A stretch of 64,000 nucleotides of DNA. Origin: Fusobacterium mortiferum. Its GTDB lineage: Bacteria; Fusobacteriota; Fusobacteriia; Fusobacteriales; Fusobacteriaceae. The notes under the pieces were generated by a model that was not told where the DNA came from, searched no databases, and was given only the letters and a program-made list of their open reading frames with translations. The translations under genes and the position numbers were made by a program. The stretch covers positions 62,001-126,000 of the forward strand of contig NZ_JACSNP010000006.1 of assembly GCF_016900045.1 (NCBI RefSeq). The letters run 5' to 3'. This document shows, one piece after another, positions 53,178 to 62,466 of this stretch. Position 1 is the stretch's first letter; every line of letters starts with the position of its first letter.

Positions 53178-53189
53178 TGGGGATAATAT

Positions 53190-54593
53190 ATGAAGAGAAA
53201 AAAGATTTTTTATAAAATATTTCTCTATTTTTGTTTAGCAGCATATTTACCATTAGCATTAATTTATGCTTTTAACTTTTTTTATGTGGATAAGTATATA
53301 TTTGAAGATAAAAAAAATAGCTTAATAAAGATAGCTGAAAATGTAGATATTGACCATTTAAAGAAAGTAAAAAAAGAGGATATAAAGTATGGTGAAAATA
53401 AATTAGATATATATTTGAGATATGTTGATTTAAATGAAAAGAGTGGAAATACAGATTTTTTTAAGTTTTTTAATAGAACAGAGATGAAGGTTGACATAAA
53501 AAAGCTGAAATTAAACGATTATGATATAAAAACAGTGAAATTATCAGCCTTAACAAATCATTTCTTTTTAATAAAGAAAATTTCAGATCATGAGATAATA
53601 GTAGCCATAGGTGAAATTATTTCCTCTAAAGTAGCCACAGCAATAATTGTTGGTCTCTATAAAAGATATTCTCTTTTAATCATTCCGATGTTGTTAGTAG
53701 TATCATATATTATTTCAAAGAAAGTTTCAGACCCTATTGAAATATTAGAAAAAGTTTCAACTCAGATATCTAATTCAGATTTTACAGAAGTCGTAGAGAT
53801 AAAATCCAAAAATGAATTGGAAAGTTTGGGAAATAATATAAATAAAATGGCTAGAAAATTAAAGCAAAATATAGAAGAATTAAATTTATTAAATGATAAA
53901 TTAAAAGTGGAGTTAAAAGAAAAAGAGAGAATTTTAGAAACAGAGAAAATGTTTATGAGAGCGATTGGACATGAATTAAAAACACCAGTTGCAATAATAA
54001 ATGGATATATAGAAGCTCTACAAGATGGAATGATAGATAAAAATGAAAAGAAAAACACATATGATATTATATATAACGAAGCCATGTCTATAAATAAGTT
54101 GGTAAAAGATATAAATAGCTGTTTGAAGTATGAATTTAGAGATCTAGAGCCAAGTTTTGAAAAAGTTAATTTAAAAGAGATAATAGAACTTGGTTTAAAT
54201 AAGTACTCATTGGATATTGAGCAAAAAAAGATAAACTTAAAAGTAGAATTAGATGATTTAGAGATAGTAACAGATATAAAAATATTTAATATTATTTTAA
54301 ATAATTTAATTACCAATGCTTTAACATATGTAAATGAAGAGAGAGAAATTGGGATATTATTAAAAGGAAACACTCTAATAATTGAAAATAGTGCAGAGAA
54401 TATTTTAGATGAGATGATAGAGAAGATATTTAATCCTTTTTATAAAATAGATAGTTCTAGAAGTAGAAAATATGGAGGAACTGGATTAGGGCTCTCTATA
54501 GTAAAAAATTTGTTAGAGATTTTAAAGTTAGGATATAGTTTTACTTATGATAAAGAAAGAGGTGTTGTAAAATTTACAATAGATTTTTTGTAA
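53190..54593 (+). CDS. membrane sensor histidine kinase
   Basis: A 467-residue kinase with membrane helices near residues 10-33 and 150-178 around a charged periplasmic domain of about 115 residues. A HAMP-like linker follows, then a coiled region, His261 in AIGHELKTP, N box NNLITNALTY, and G box GGTGLGLSIVKNLL. It pairs with the response regulator 12 bases upstream. The sensed signal is unknown; Lys/Asp-rich periplasmic segment shows no recognised domain. Confidence 0.93.
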   Translation: MKRKKIFYKIFLYFCLAAYLPLALIYAFNFFYVDKYIFEDKKNSLIKIAENVDIDHLKKVKKEDIKYGENKLDIYLRYVDLNEKSGNTDFFKFFNRTEMKVDIKKLKLNDYDIKTVKLSALTNHFFLIKKISDHEIIVAIGEIISSKVATAIIVGLYKRYSLLIIPMLLVVSYIISKKVSDPIEILEKVSTQISNSDFTEVVEIKSKNELESLGNNINKMARKLKQNIEELNLLNDKLKVELKEKERILETEKMFMRAIGHELKTPVAIINGYIEALQDGMIDKNEKKNTYDIIYNEAMSINKLVKDINSCLKYEFRDLEPSFEKVNLKEIIELGLNKYSLDIEQKKINLKVELDDLEIVTDIKIFNIILNNLITNALTYVNEEREIGILLKGNTLIIENSAENILDEMIEKIFNPFYKIDSSRSRKYGGTGLGLSIVKNLLEILKLGYSFTYDKERGVVKFTIDFL

Positions 54594-54601
54594 AAAGTAT
54601 T

Positions 54602-54632
54602 GACTCTCAAGTCACTTTATAGTTTATAATAA
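54602..54632 (+). promoter_or_regulatory. promoter and short inverted repeat of the efflux operon
   Basis: TTGACT at 54602-54607 with TTTATA at 54625-54630 (17-bp spacer) or TATAAT at 54627-54632 (19-bp). TGACT..AGTCA at 54603-54616 is a small inverted repeat across the -35, a possible TetR operator. Confidence 0.5.
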
Positions 54633-54652
54633 TTTAATTAAGGTATTAAAAT

Positions 54653-55291
54653 ATGGAGTTGATTAAAATGGAAAAAAAGGAGTTAATTGTTTTTTCTGTG
54701 AAAAATCTTATTCTTGAAAAAGGGTATAGTAATATTTCAGTAGAGGATATTACAAAAAATTTAGGAATTGCTAAAGGAAGTTTTTATACATATTTTAAAA
54801 GTAAGCATTGTGTGATAGATTATATATTGTTAGAGCAATTAACCAAAATTGAGGAAAAAATAAAATATTTTTTTGAAGAAAATATGCAATTAGAAGATTG
54901 TATAAAAAAATTAGTAAGTGCCAGAATTATATTAGAAGATGATGATATGATAAAAAGAAACTTAGTGATAGTAAGCCTTTTTAGAAATTTAGATTCATTA
55001 GATAAGGAAACATTGGGCCTTTTAAGAGAAATAGAAGAAAAAAATATAGAGGTAATAAGTCAAGTAATAAAAAAATATAGAGTAGATATAAATGATAAAG
55101 AGTTAAGAATATACTCAAAAATGTTAAATGATATGATAAATAGCTATAAAAATTTTAATTTATTTATTTCGGAAAAAACAAGAGCTTTCATAACAACTAC
55201 AAATGAATTGAGAGAGAAGTATAAAGAGAAGAATTTTCAGATTAATATAGAAATATTGATAGAAAGTATTTTAAAAATTTTAACATATTAG
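54653..55291 (+). CDS. TetR/AcrR-family repressor
   Basis: A 212-residue regulator. The HTH is near residues 22-50: SNISVEDITKNLGIAKGSFYTYFKSK. The C-terminal domain is helical and specific to its own ligand. It begins the operon with tolC-like, MFP and RND genes (10 bases before the first), as AcrR-type repressors commonly do, so local autoregulation and drug- or metabolite-responsive derepression are likely. An internal ATG at 54668 with GGAG nine bases upstream is an equally good start. Confidence 0.9.
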   Translation: MELIKMEKKELIVFSVKNLILEKGYSNISVEDITKNLGIAKGSFYTYFKSKHCVIDYILLEQLTKIEEKIKYFFEENMQLEDCIKKLVSARIILEDDDMIKRNLVIVSLFRNLDSLDKETLGLLREIEEKNIEVISQVIKKYRVDINDKELRIYSKMLNDMINSYKNFNLFISEKTRAFITTTNELREKYKEKNFQINIEILIESILKILTY

Positions 55292-55301
55292 GAGGTAAAT
55301 T

Positions 55302-56603
55302 ATGAAAAAGATTTGGGGATTACTTTTGGTATTAAGTAGTTCTGTTTTTGCAAGAGAGCTGACTCTTGATCAAGCTATTCAAATGGCTTTAGATAATAGT
55401 AAAGAGATCAAAATATCTCAAAAAGATGTAGAAACAGCAAAATTAAATGTAGGGATAGCATTTAAGAATGCTCTTCCAAGTGTAATATACACTGGTTCAT
55501 ACACTAGAAGTGAGTATGACAGAAAGATAACAGTAGAAGAGAGACCAAGTCAAAGATTAGACAGTGGAAAAAAGAGAGAAACTGATGCAAAAGGTGGATA
55601 TTTACAAAAAATAACTATATCTCAGCCTATTTTTCAAGGGGGAGCAATTCTAGGTGGAATTCAATATGCTAATGCTTATAAAAATATTGCAGATCTTTTG
55701 TATTTAGGATCTCAAAGAGATATTAGATTAGAAACAATTCAAGTTTATTCAGATATAGTTAGAAATGAAAAGGATTTAGAGGCTTTAATATCTTCAAGAG
55801 AGGAATTAAAAGCAACTTATGATAAACAAAAGGCTCAATTAGATTTAAGATTGATAACAAAAGCAGATATGTTAAAGACAGAATACTCTATATTAGAAGT
55901 AGAATCACAAATTATAGGGACACAAAATCAGATAGCAGTTCAGAAAGAAAATCTAAAATTAAAACTTGGTTTACCAAGAACAGAGGATTTAACAGTTGTA
56001 GAGTTTGATGTACCTATGTATTTAAGTAGAAACATAGATTTTAAAGCAGACTTAAATCAAGCTCTTATAGAGAGTATAGATGCAATGATTGCTAGTAAGT
56101 ATGTAGATATGGCAGATGCTCAAAGAAAAGTAGCAAGAGCAGATATGTTACCACAAGTAAGTGCTTTTGCTAGTTACGGAGTAGAGTCAGATAGAAGAAA
56201 ATACAATGCTACTATGGATGATGCTGAATGGAGAGGAGGAGTTCAAATAACTTGGAATGTATTTGAATTTGGGAAAAACTATGATAGCTATAGAGTAGCA
56301 GCTATTTCAAAAGAGCAAGAGGAGTTAAGAGAAAAAATTTCTAAAGATACTATTGATATTAATGTAACAGATGCTTACTTAGAATTGATTAAATTAGAAA
56401 AAGAGAGAGATTCTAAAGGAAGAGCTTTAGAGGCAGCTATAGAAAACTATAAGATAGATAAGGAAAAATATGCTGCTGGCTTAATTTCAACTATTGATTT
56501 TTTAGCCTCTGAGACACAGGTTAGAGAAGCTAAAGTAGGTTATAACCAAGTAGTTATTGATTATCTATATGCTTTTGAAAAATATAGATCAATGTTAATT
56601 TAA
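55302..56603 (+). CDS. TolC-family outer-membrane efflux protein
   Basis: A 433-residue outer-membrane channel of the TolC family. Signal peptide (KKIWGLLLVLSSSVFA), then RELTLDQAIQMALDNSKEIK, two long-helix halves (around residues 150-220 and 340-400), with the barrel strands in VSAFASYGVES and in GGVQITWNVFEFG. It provides the exit duct for the RND pump encoded behind it. AGGAGG precedes the ATG. The C-terminus lacks the long extension of E. coli TolC, as usual in fusobacterial and Bacteroides relatives. Confidence 0.92.
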   Translation: MKKIWGLLLVLSSSVFARELTLDQAIQMALDNSKEIKISQKDVETAKLNVGIAFKNALPSVIYTGSYTRSEYDRKITVEERPSQRLDSGKKRETDAKGGYLQKITISQPIFQGGAILGGIQYANAYKNIADLLYLGSQRDIRLETIQVYSDIVRNEKDLEALISSREELKATYDKQKAQLDLRLITKADMLKTEYSILEVESQIIGTQNQIAVQKENLKLKLGLPRTEDLTVVEFDVPMYLSRNIDFKADLNQALIESIDAMIASKYVDMADAQRKVARADMLPQVSAFASYGVESDRRKYNATMDDAEWRGGVQITWNVFEFGKNYDSYRVAAISKEQEELREKISKDTIDINVTDAYLELIKLEKERDSKGRALEAAIENYKIDKEKYAAGLISTIDFLASETQVREAKVGYNQVVIDYLYAFEKYRSMLI

Positions 56604-56632
56604 AAATAAAATATATTATCAGGAGGAAAAAG

Positions 56633-57706
56633 ATGAAAAAAGCTAAATATTTAGTATTTGTATTAATGCTAATACTAGTAGGTTGTGGGAAAGAGAAAGA
56701 AGAACAAGTAATAGAAAAACCTGTTAAATATGTTGTAACTGAGGGAGTAGCAGTAAGAACAATGAATCAGGTTTTTAGAACTGATGCTGTTCTTGAGCCA
56801 AAGGAGAAAGTTAACCATCAAACTGAAAAAGGTGGAACAATCGAGAAAATATTAAAGAAAAACGGAGATAAAGTAAAAAAAGGTGAATTAGTGATGGTAC
56901 TTTCAGATAGTACAACAGAGTCAGCTTATTTTACAGCAAAGGCTAATTATGCTTCAAGTAAAGCGGCAATGGAGATAGCTAAAAACAATTATGAAAAATT
57001 TAAAAAATTATATAATGAAGAATTGGTTTCATATCTTGAATATGTAAATTATGAAAATAATTATATTAGTGCTAGAGGAGCTTATGAATCAGCAAAAGCT
57101 AGTTATGAATCGGCAAAATCTGATTATGATAAGTTATCTAGAAAAGCAGAGATTTCTGGAGTTGTAGGAAATCTTTTCGGAAAAGTAGGAAATAAAGTTT
57201 CAGCAACAGATACTTTATTTACAGTGATAGATGATAGCTCAATGGAAGCTTATATAGGATTCCCAGCAGAATGGTTAAATCAAATAAAATTAGGTGAAGA
57301 GGTTCAAGTAGAAGTTCCAGATATTAATAAAACTTTAGTTGGAAAAATTATAGAGATAAACCCAATAGCTGAAAATGATACTAAAAAATTTAAGATAAAA
57401 GTAGCTATTAACAATAATGATAAAGTTGTGAAGGATGGAATGTATTCATTTATAACTGTTCCAGCAGGAAAAATAGAATCGTTATCAGTTAGTGATGAAG
57501 CTATATTTGTAAGAAATTTACTTTCATATGTGTATAAAGTAGAGAACGGAGTAGCTAAAAGAATAGAAGTAAGTACAGGAGCTACAAATTTACCATATAC
57601 ACAAATATCTTCTAAAGATATAAAAGAGGGAGATAAAATAGTTGTAAAAGGTATATTTGGTCTTGAAGAGGGAGACAAAGTAGAAGAAAGTACAACAAAT
57701 AAGTAA
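56633..57706 (+). CDS. RND efflux periplasmic adaptor (membrane fusion protein)
   Basis: A 357-residue lipoprotein adaptor. The lipobox LVGC places the acylated Cys near residue 18. The biotinyl-lipoyl-like domain is at TEKGGTIEKILKKNGDKVKK, followed by a helical hairpin (about 90-155, with repeated SAKASYESAKSDY), the second lipoyl half, and a beta-barrel (IGFPAEWLNQIKLGEEVQVE). It bridges the inner-membrane pump and the TolC-like channel. AGGAGG precedes the ATG. The next gene starts 23 bases downstream. Confidence 0.92.
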   Translation: MKKAKYLVFVLMLILVGCGKEKEEQVIEKPVKYVVTEGVAVRTMNQVFRTDAVLEPKEKVNHQTEKGGTIEKILKKNGDKVKKGELVMVLSDSTTESAYFTAKANYASSKAAMEIAKNNYEKFKKLYNEELVSYLEYVNYENNYISARGAYESAKASYESAKSDYDKLSRKAEISGVVGNLFGKVGNKVSATDTLFTVIDDSSMEAYIGFPAEWLNQIKLGEEVQVEVPDINKTLVGKIIEINPIAENDTKKFKIKVAINNNDKVVKDGMYSFITVPAGKIESLSVSDEAIFVRNLLSYVYKVENGVAKRIEVSTGATNLPYTQISSKDIKEGDKIVVKGIFGLEEGDKVEESTTNK

Positions 57707-57729
57707 AATAAATAATGAGGTGAAAATAG

Positions 57730-60700
57730 ATGACACTAGCAGGTTTGTCAATACGTAGACCAGTAGCTACTACAATGGTTATGATTTCTATAATGTTTAT
57801 AGGGCTTATGGCAATGTTTTCAATGAAATCAGAACTTTTACCTAATATGGAAATTCCGGTTGTAACAATAAGTACAACTTGGAGTGGAGCGGTAGCAGAA
57901 GATGTAGAAACACAAATTACTAAAAAAATAGAAGAGATACTACCAAACGTAGAGGGAATAGATAAAATTTCATCAACTTCAACTTTTGAAAAATCAACAA
58001 TTGTAGTTGAATTTAACTTTGGTATAGATGCAGATGAAAAGACAACAGAGATTCAAAGAGAACTATCTAAAATAACAAATGATCTACCAGATGATGCTGG
58101 AACACCAGTAGCTAAAAAAGTAGAAGCTGGAGCTGGAAACTTAACGATGATTCTTATGTTCTCAGCAGAAAATAGAAGTGAGTTAAGTACATTTATTGAA
58201 GAGTATCTAACTCCTAAATTAGAAAGTTTAACAGGAATAGGACAAGTATTAGTATTTGGTAACCCAGACAAGCAATTGCAAATTCAATTTGACAGCGATA
58301 AATTAGCAGCATATAATTTAACGCCAGTAGAGTTATATAATTTAATCTCTATATCTAGTAAAAATTTACCATTAGGTACAGTGCAAACTGGAAATAAAAA
58401 TATAATTGCCAGATTTATGGGAGAATTAAACTATATTGATGAGTATAAAAATATGGTAATCCAAAGTAATGGAAATACTTTAAAGTTATCAGATGTAGCA
58501 GATATAGTTTTAACAACTGAAGATTTCTCAGATAAAGGATTCCTATCAGGAAAAGAAGCTATACCAGTAGCTATAGAAAAATCAGCTGATGGAAGTACTA
58601 TCGAATTAAATAAAGCAGCTACGAAAGCGATAGAAAGCTTAAAGTCAGTAATGCCTCCAGGGACAGAATATAAGGTATTAATGGATTCTTCTGAAGACAT
58701 TGAAAGCTCAATTTCTAGTGTGAGTAGTGGAGCTGTACAAGGACTTGTACTAGCAACAATAGTACTACTTCTTTTCTTAAAAAATATAAGAGCAACATTC
58801 CTAGTTTCGGCAGCTTTACCAGTTGCAATAATCTTTACGTTTGCCTTTTTAGCACTAAATGGAACTTCTCTTAACTTAATCTCACTAATGGGATTATCAA
58901 TAGGGGTAGGAATGCTTACAGATAACTCGGTTGTTGTTGTGGATAATATATATCGTCATATGACTGAATTACATTCTCCAGTGATGGAGGCTTCAGAGAA
59001 TGGAGCAACAGAGGTTACTTTATCAGTTATAGCCTCATCTCTTACAACAATGGTAGTATTTATTCCAATACTATTTATACCAGGGATTGCTAGAGAGATA
59101 TTTAGAGATCTATCTTATTCAATAATATATTCAAATATTGCTGCATTATTGGTATCATTAACATTAATTCCTATGCTAGCAAGTAGATTTTTAAGTAATA
59201 AGATAAATATAACAGCTGAAGGAAAGATATTTGGAGCTGTAAAAAATAACTATATGAAGCTTATTAAATGGGCTCTTAAAAATAGATTAAAAACAGTTGC
59301 AATATCTATTATTCTATTTGTAGTATCTTTAATGGTAGGACCTAGATTCTTAAAAATGGAATTCTTCCCAAAACAAGATAAAGGTAGATACTCAATTGCT
59401 GTTGAGTTAGGAAAAGGACTAGACTTAGATAAATCAATAGCTATAGCTAATCAAATAGAGGATATAGTAAAGAATGAGCCAAATACAAAATTCTATTTTA
59501 CAGTTGCACAAAATGATCAACTTTCAGTAAACGTAGATATTGGAAAAAAAGATACAAGAGATATATCAGTTTTTGATATCATAAATAAAGTTAGACCTCT
59601 TGCTGAAAAGATACCAGATACAAGGGTAAGTGTTTCAGAAGAGTTTTCAATGAGAACACCATCTAGAGATGTAGAGTTTAGTATTGTTGGTACTAATCTT
59701 GATGAATTAAAGGTTGTTGGAAAAAATATAATAGATAAATTAAAACAATATCCAGGAGCTGTTGATATAAAATCAACTTTAGACCCAGGTAACGTAGAGG
59801 CTAGAATTGTATTAAACAGAGATAAAATTAGAAGTTATGGACTAGATCCAATAAGTGTAGGACAAATTTTAAGTTATTCTATATTAGGTGGAGATAGAAG
59901 TAATACAGTAACAGTAAAAACAGGATCTGAAGAGATAGATGTTATGGTAAGACTTCCGAAAGAGAAAAGAAGAGATATAAATGATATTAAAAATATAAAT
60001 ATCAAAGTTGGAGATAATAAATTTATTAAAGTCTCAGATATAGTTGATATAGTTTATGCTGAAGGTTCTTCTGAAATAAATAAAACTGATAGAATATATA
60101 GTGTTACAGTATCAGCAAATGATGGTGGAGTAGGAACAAGAGCAATTCAAGATCAAATGGTAAAAGCATTCAATGAATCAAATCCTCCAGCTTCAGTTTC
60201 ATACAGATGGGGTGGAGATTCAGAAAATTTAAGTGACTCAGTAAGTCAATTAGGAATGGCTTTAGGAATTTCAATCTTCCTAATCTATGCGTTACTAGCG
60301 GCTCAATTTGAAAACTTCCTATTACCATTTATAATAATTGGTTCAATACCACTAGCATTAATCGGTATTATTTGGGGATTAATAGTATTTGGACAAGCTG
60401 TTAACGTAATGGTTATGATAGGAATGATACTTCTAGCAGGAGTCGTTGTTAACAATGCTATTGTTTTAATCGACTTTATACAACTTACAATAGAGAGAGG
60501 AAGCAATAGAACAGAAGCTGTTTTAGAATCATGTAGAACAAGACTTAGACCAATACTTATGACAACAATGACAACAGTTTTAGGAATGTTACCACTTTCT
60601 TTAGGAATAGGAGAAGGATCAGAGGTATACAGAGGAATGGCTATTACTGTAATGTGTGGACTTACATTCTCAACTTTACTTACACTAGTTGTTATACCAA

Positions 60701-60780
60701 TATTATTTACACTAGTAGAGGATTTCATTGAAAAGGTTGCAAATTTTTTAAAGAAACTTTTTAATAAAAAGGCAGAATAG
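57730..60780 (+). CDS. RND-family efflux transporter (HAE1-like)
   Basis: The 1016-residue inner-membrane pump. Its twelve helices and two large periplasmic loops are visible: LSIRRPVATTMVMISIMFIG at the N-terminus, GLSIGVGMLTDNSVVVVDN in TM4, and GMILLAGVVVNNAIVLID in TM10. AcrB uses two Asp in TM4 and a Lys in TM10 for proton relay; here TM4 has Asp-Asn and TM10 has Val-Asn-Asn, a pattern seen in Gram-positive SwrC-type pumps. Energy coupling is probably still proton- or sodium-driven. AGGTG precedes the ATG. Confidence 0.93.
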   Translation: MTLAGLSIRRPVATTMVMISIMFIGLMAMFSMKSELLPNMEIPVVTISTTWSGAVAEDVETQITKKIEEILPNVEGIDKISSTSTFEKSTIVVEFNFGIDADEKTTEIQRELSKITNDLPDDAGTPVAKKVEAGAGNLTMILMFSAENRSELSTFIEEYLTPKLESLTGIGQVLVFGNPDKQLQIQFDSDKLAAYNLTPVELYNLISISSKNLPLGTVQTGNKNIIARFMGELNYIDEYKNMVIQSNGNTLKLSDVADIVLTTEDFSDKGFLSGKEAIPVAIEKSADGSTIELNKAATKAIESLKSVMPPGTEYKVLMDSSEDIESSISSVSSGAVQGLVLATIVLLLFLKNIRATFLVSAALPVAIIFTFAFLALNGTSLNLISLMGLSIGVGMLTDNSVVVVDNIYRHMTELHSPVMEASENGATEVTLSVIASSLTTMVVFIPILFIPGIAREIFRDLSYSIIYSNIAALLVSLTLIPMLASRFLSNKINITAEGKIFGAVKNNYMKLIKWALKNRLKTVAISIILFVVSLMVGPRFLKMEFFPKQDKGRYSIAVELGKGLDLDKSIAIANQIEDIVKNEPNTKFYFTVAQNDQLSVNVDIGKKDTRDISVFDIINKVRPLAEKIPDTRVSVSEEFSMRTPSRDVEFSIVGTNLDELKVVGKNIIDKLKQYPGAVDIKSTLDPGNVEARIVLNRDKIRSYGLDPISVGQILSYSILGGDRSNTVTVKTGSEEIDVMVRLPKEKRRDINDIKNINIKVGDNKFIKVSDIVDIVYAEGSSEINKTDRIYSVTVSANDGGVGTRAIQDQMVKAFNESNPPASVSYRWGGDSENLSDSVSQLGMALGISIFLIYALLAAQFENFLLPFIIIGSIPLALIGIIWGLIVFGQAVNVMVMIGMILLAGVVVNNAIVLIDFIQLTIERGSNRTEAVLESCRTRLRPILMTTMTTVLGMLPLSLGIGEGSEVYRGMAITVMCGLTFSTLLTLVVIPILFTLVEDFIEKVANFLKKLFNKKAE

Positions 60781-60793
60781 TGGGGGATAACAT

Positions 60794-61177
60794 ATGAAAA
60801 AATTTGAAAATTTTAAATTAATGATGATCTATATTAACGAGTCACATAAATCAATGTTAGAAGAATTTTTTGATGATATACACTTTCATTTCTACACTGT
60901 ACAAAGAAAGGTAGAAAGTGTTTGGAGTGAAAAGTTAAAACATAAGAATACTCAAATTTGGCCAGGAACAGATTGTATATTTTTATTGAGTCTTCCAGAA
61001 GAAAAAGTAGAGGATATGTTAAAAAAGTTAAAAACATTTAGAGTATCATTACCTTATGAAATTGTTATGGGAATAGGAGTAATTCCTATGGAAAGAACTA
61101 TTCCAGACATTTCAAAAGAAAATGATGTTGATATTGATGAAGCTTTACTTGAAAAATTAAAAAATAAAAAGAAATAG
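60794..61177 (+). CDS. PG0541-family transporter-associated protein
   Basis: A 127-residue cytoplasmic protein closely following the RND pump (13 bases). It resembles the PG0541 family, which is recurrently found with RND transporters in Bacteroidetes and Fusobacteria and which has a PII-like ferredoxin fold in related small regulators. FYTVQRKVESVW, WPGTDCIFLLSLPEEKVEDM and LPYEIVMGIGVIPMERTIP are visible features. It may sense a metabolite and modulate the pump; that is inference. GTGGGGG precedes the ATG. Confidence 0.75.
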   Translation: MKKFENFKLMMIYINESHKSMLEEFFDDIHFHFYTVQRKVESVWSEKLKHKNTQIWPGTDCIFLLSLPEEKVEDMLKKLKTFRVSLPYEIVMGIGVIPMERTIPDISKENDVDIDEALLEKLKNKKK

Positions 61178-61230
61178 TAGTTAAATGAAAAAATCTCTCT
61201 TATTCTTAGTTAAAAGCTAGGATTAAAAAG

Positions 61231-61524
61231 ATTGGAAGAGAAAAGTTTAAATATGTTCCTATGAATTCAAAAGAGTTTAAGGAATATTTGGAAAATTTAC
61301 ATATTCCAGAAACAACAGATGGGGATTTTAGTAAGTCACCAGTTCCGTTTTGTAGCAATGATATGATAACTAATGAAGCAGGAATAGCAGAGGGATAAAT
61401 GGGAATAGTAACCCATGATGTAGAACTATTAACTGGGATAAAACCAAAAGAGGTAACAGATTTGATTGATGAGTATAGCTACGTTTGGAAAAATAAAGTT
61501 AAATATTGGAGAGATTTATTTTAA
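61231..61524 (+). pseudogene. decayed C-terminal part of an NmrA/NAD(P)H-binding oxidoreductase
   Basis: Plus-strand reading from 61231 gives GREKFKYVPMNSKEFKEYL, then NLHIPETTDGDFSKSP and further to a TAA at 61396, after which the same frame continues GIVTHDVELLTGIKPKEVTD and ends KYWRDLF with TAA at 61522. This is the usual end of NmrA-like atypical short-chain reductases (LTGxKPxxVxDLI). The N-terminal Rossmann domain is missing and an in-frame stop interrupts the rest, so it is a remnant following the efflux operon. Confidence 0.65.
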
Positions 61525-61542
61525 TATATTGATTATAGAATA

Positions 61543-61576
61543 CAAAAAGCTAAGGATTTTCTCCTTAGCTTTTTAT
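61543..61576. terminator. bidirectional terminator
   Basis: AAAAAGCTAAGGA at 61544-61556 and TCCTTAGCTTTTT at 61562-61574 are perfect 13-base arms with A and T tracts at both sides; they separate the remnant and the minus-strand DUF1275 gene. Confidence 0.9.
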
Positions 61577-61582
61577 CTGTAA

Positions 61583-62272
61583 TTATTGAAAATGGTAGTG
61601 TGCATCAGTAAGATGTAAAACATGCCTATATCTATGTCTTAAAGAGAAATAAATACAAGCAACAGTGATGTAACCAAAACCTGCTATAACAAAAGCTCTA
61701 TCTTTTAATAAAAAGTAAGATTCTATTCCAAAAAAACTTCCAAGTAAAAACATTGAAATACTTGTAAGACAGAAATAAATCTTCCATTTATCCTCTTTTT
61801 TTCCTTTCAAATAATGACCTAAATATACTCCAGCATCTGTAATAATTCCACTGACATGGCTAGTTCTAACAACAACTCCTTTGTATGAAATAAAGAGGCC
61901 ATTTTGTACTCCCAACATAAATGGAAGATAGTAGAAAAACAACCAAGTATCTTTAACTGTAAGGTAGAGTAGTAGAAGTCCAAGACCAAGTATAAGCATA
62001 GAAAAACCATATCTTCTTCTTAAATTAAACTCTCTTCCATCAACTAAGAAACCTGAAATAGTAGAACCTATAACAAAGGCAATTATGATAGATAAAATTT
62101 TAAAAACTTCTAAAAAATGAGCTTCCCCGATATTGATAGCTATTTTAGAAACATGACCAGTAAAATGAGAAACTGTATAGGAATATTTTGCAATACTTAC
62201 AGTATTAATAAATCCCCCCAAAAAACATAGCATACACATCCAATTCAATAAAAGTCCATGTAAAACTTTCAA
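61583..62272 (-). CDS. DUF1275 (YoaK) family membrane protein
   Basis: A 229-residue protein with about six membrane helices. It has the family hallmarks: an N-terminal GGFINTVSIAKYSYTVSHFTGHVSKIA region and the central GVVVRTSHVSGIITDAGVYLG. DUF1275 proteins are widespread membrane proteins of unknown function, sometimes compared to transporters. It stands alone on the minus strand between the decayed oxidoreductase and the helicase gene. The last residues are His-rich (HRYRHVLHLTDAHYHFQ). Confidence 0.85.
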   Translation of the reverse strand: MKVLHGLLLNWMCMLCFLGGFINTVSIAKYSYTVSHFTGHVSKIAINIGEAHFLEVFKILSIIIAFVIGSTISGFLVDGREFNLRRRYGFSMLILGLGLLLLYLTVKDTWLFFYYLPFMLGVQNGLFISYKGVVVRTSHVSGIITDAGVYLGHYLKGKKEDKWKIYFCLTSISMFLLGSFFGIESYFLLKDRAFVIAGFGYITVACIYFSLRHRYRHVLHLTDAHYHFQ

Positions 62273-62404
62273 TTTTTCACCCCAAATAAATTAATCACAT
62301 AAGATGATGATACCCCTTTTTAAAGAAAAATTCAAGAGGAATTTGATTAAGAATATTAAAAAATAGAAAAATTTTTCTATATATAGAACGAATAGAAATT
62401 TAGG

Positions 62405-62433
62405 TTAGTAAATGCATAGATATATGGTATAAT
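62405..62433 (+). promoter_or_regulatory. promoter of the helicase gene
   Basis: TTAGTA at 62405-62410 (weak -35), 17-bp spacer, TATAAT at 62428-62433 preceded by TGG, the same form as the gatC promoter. Confidence 0.55.
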
Positions 62434-62466
62434 TAAATTTGAATAGAGTGGTAGGAGGAAGAGAGA

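Noticed and set aside
53762-54373. A 203-codon minus-strand reading opposite the kinase at 53190
   Set aside because: Long because of AT-rich codon bias in the kinase; Ser/Phe/Ile-rich with no motif, and the plus strand has all kinase boxes.
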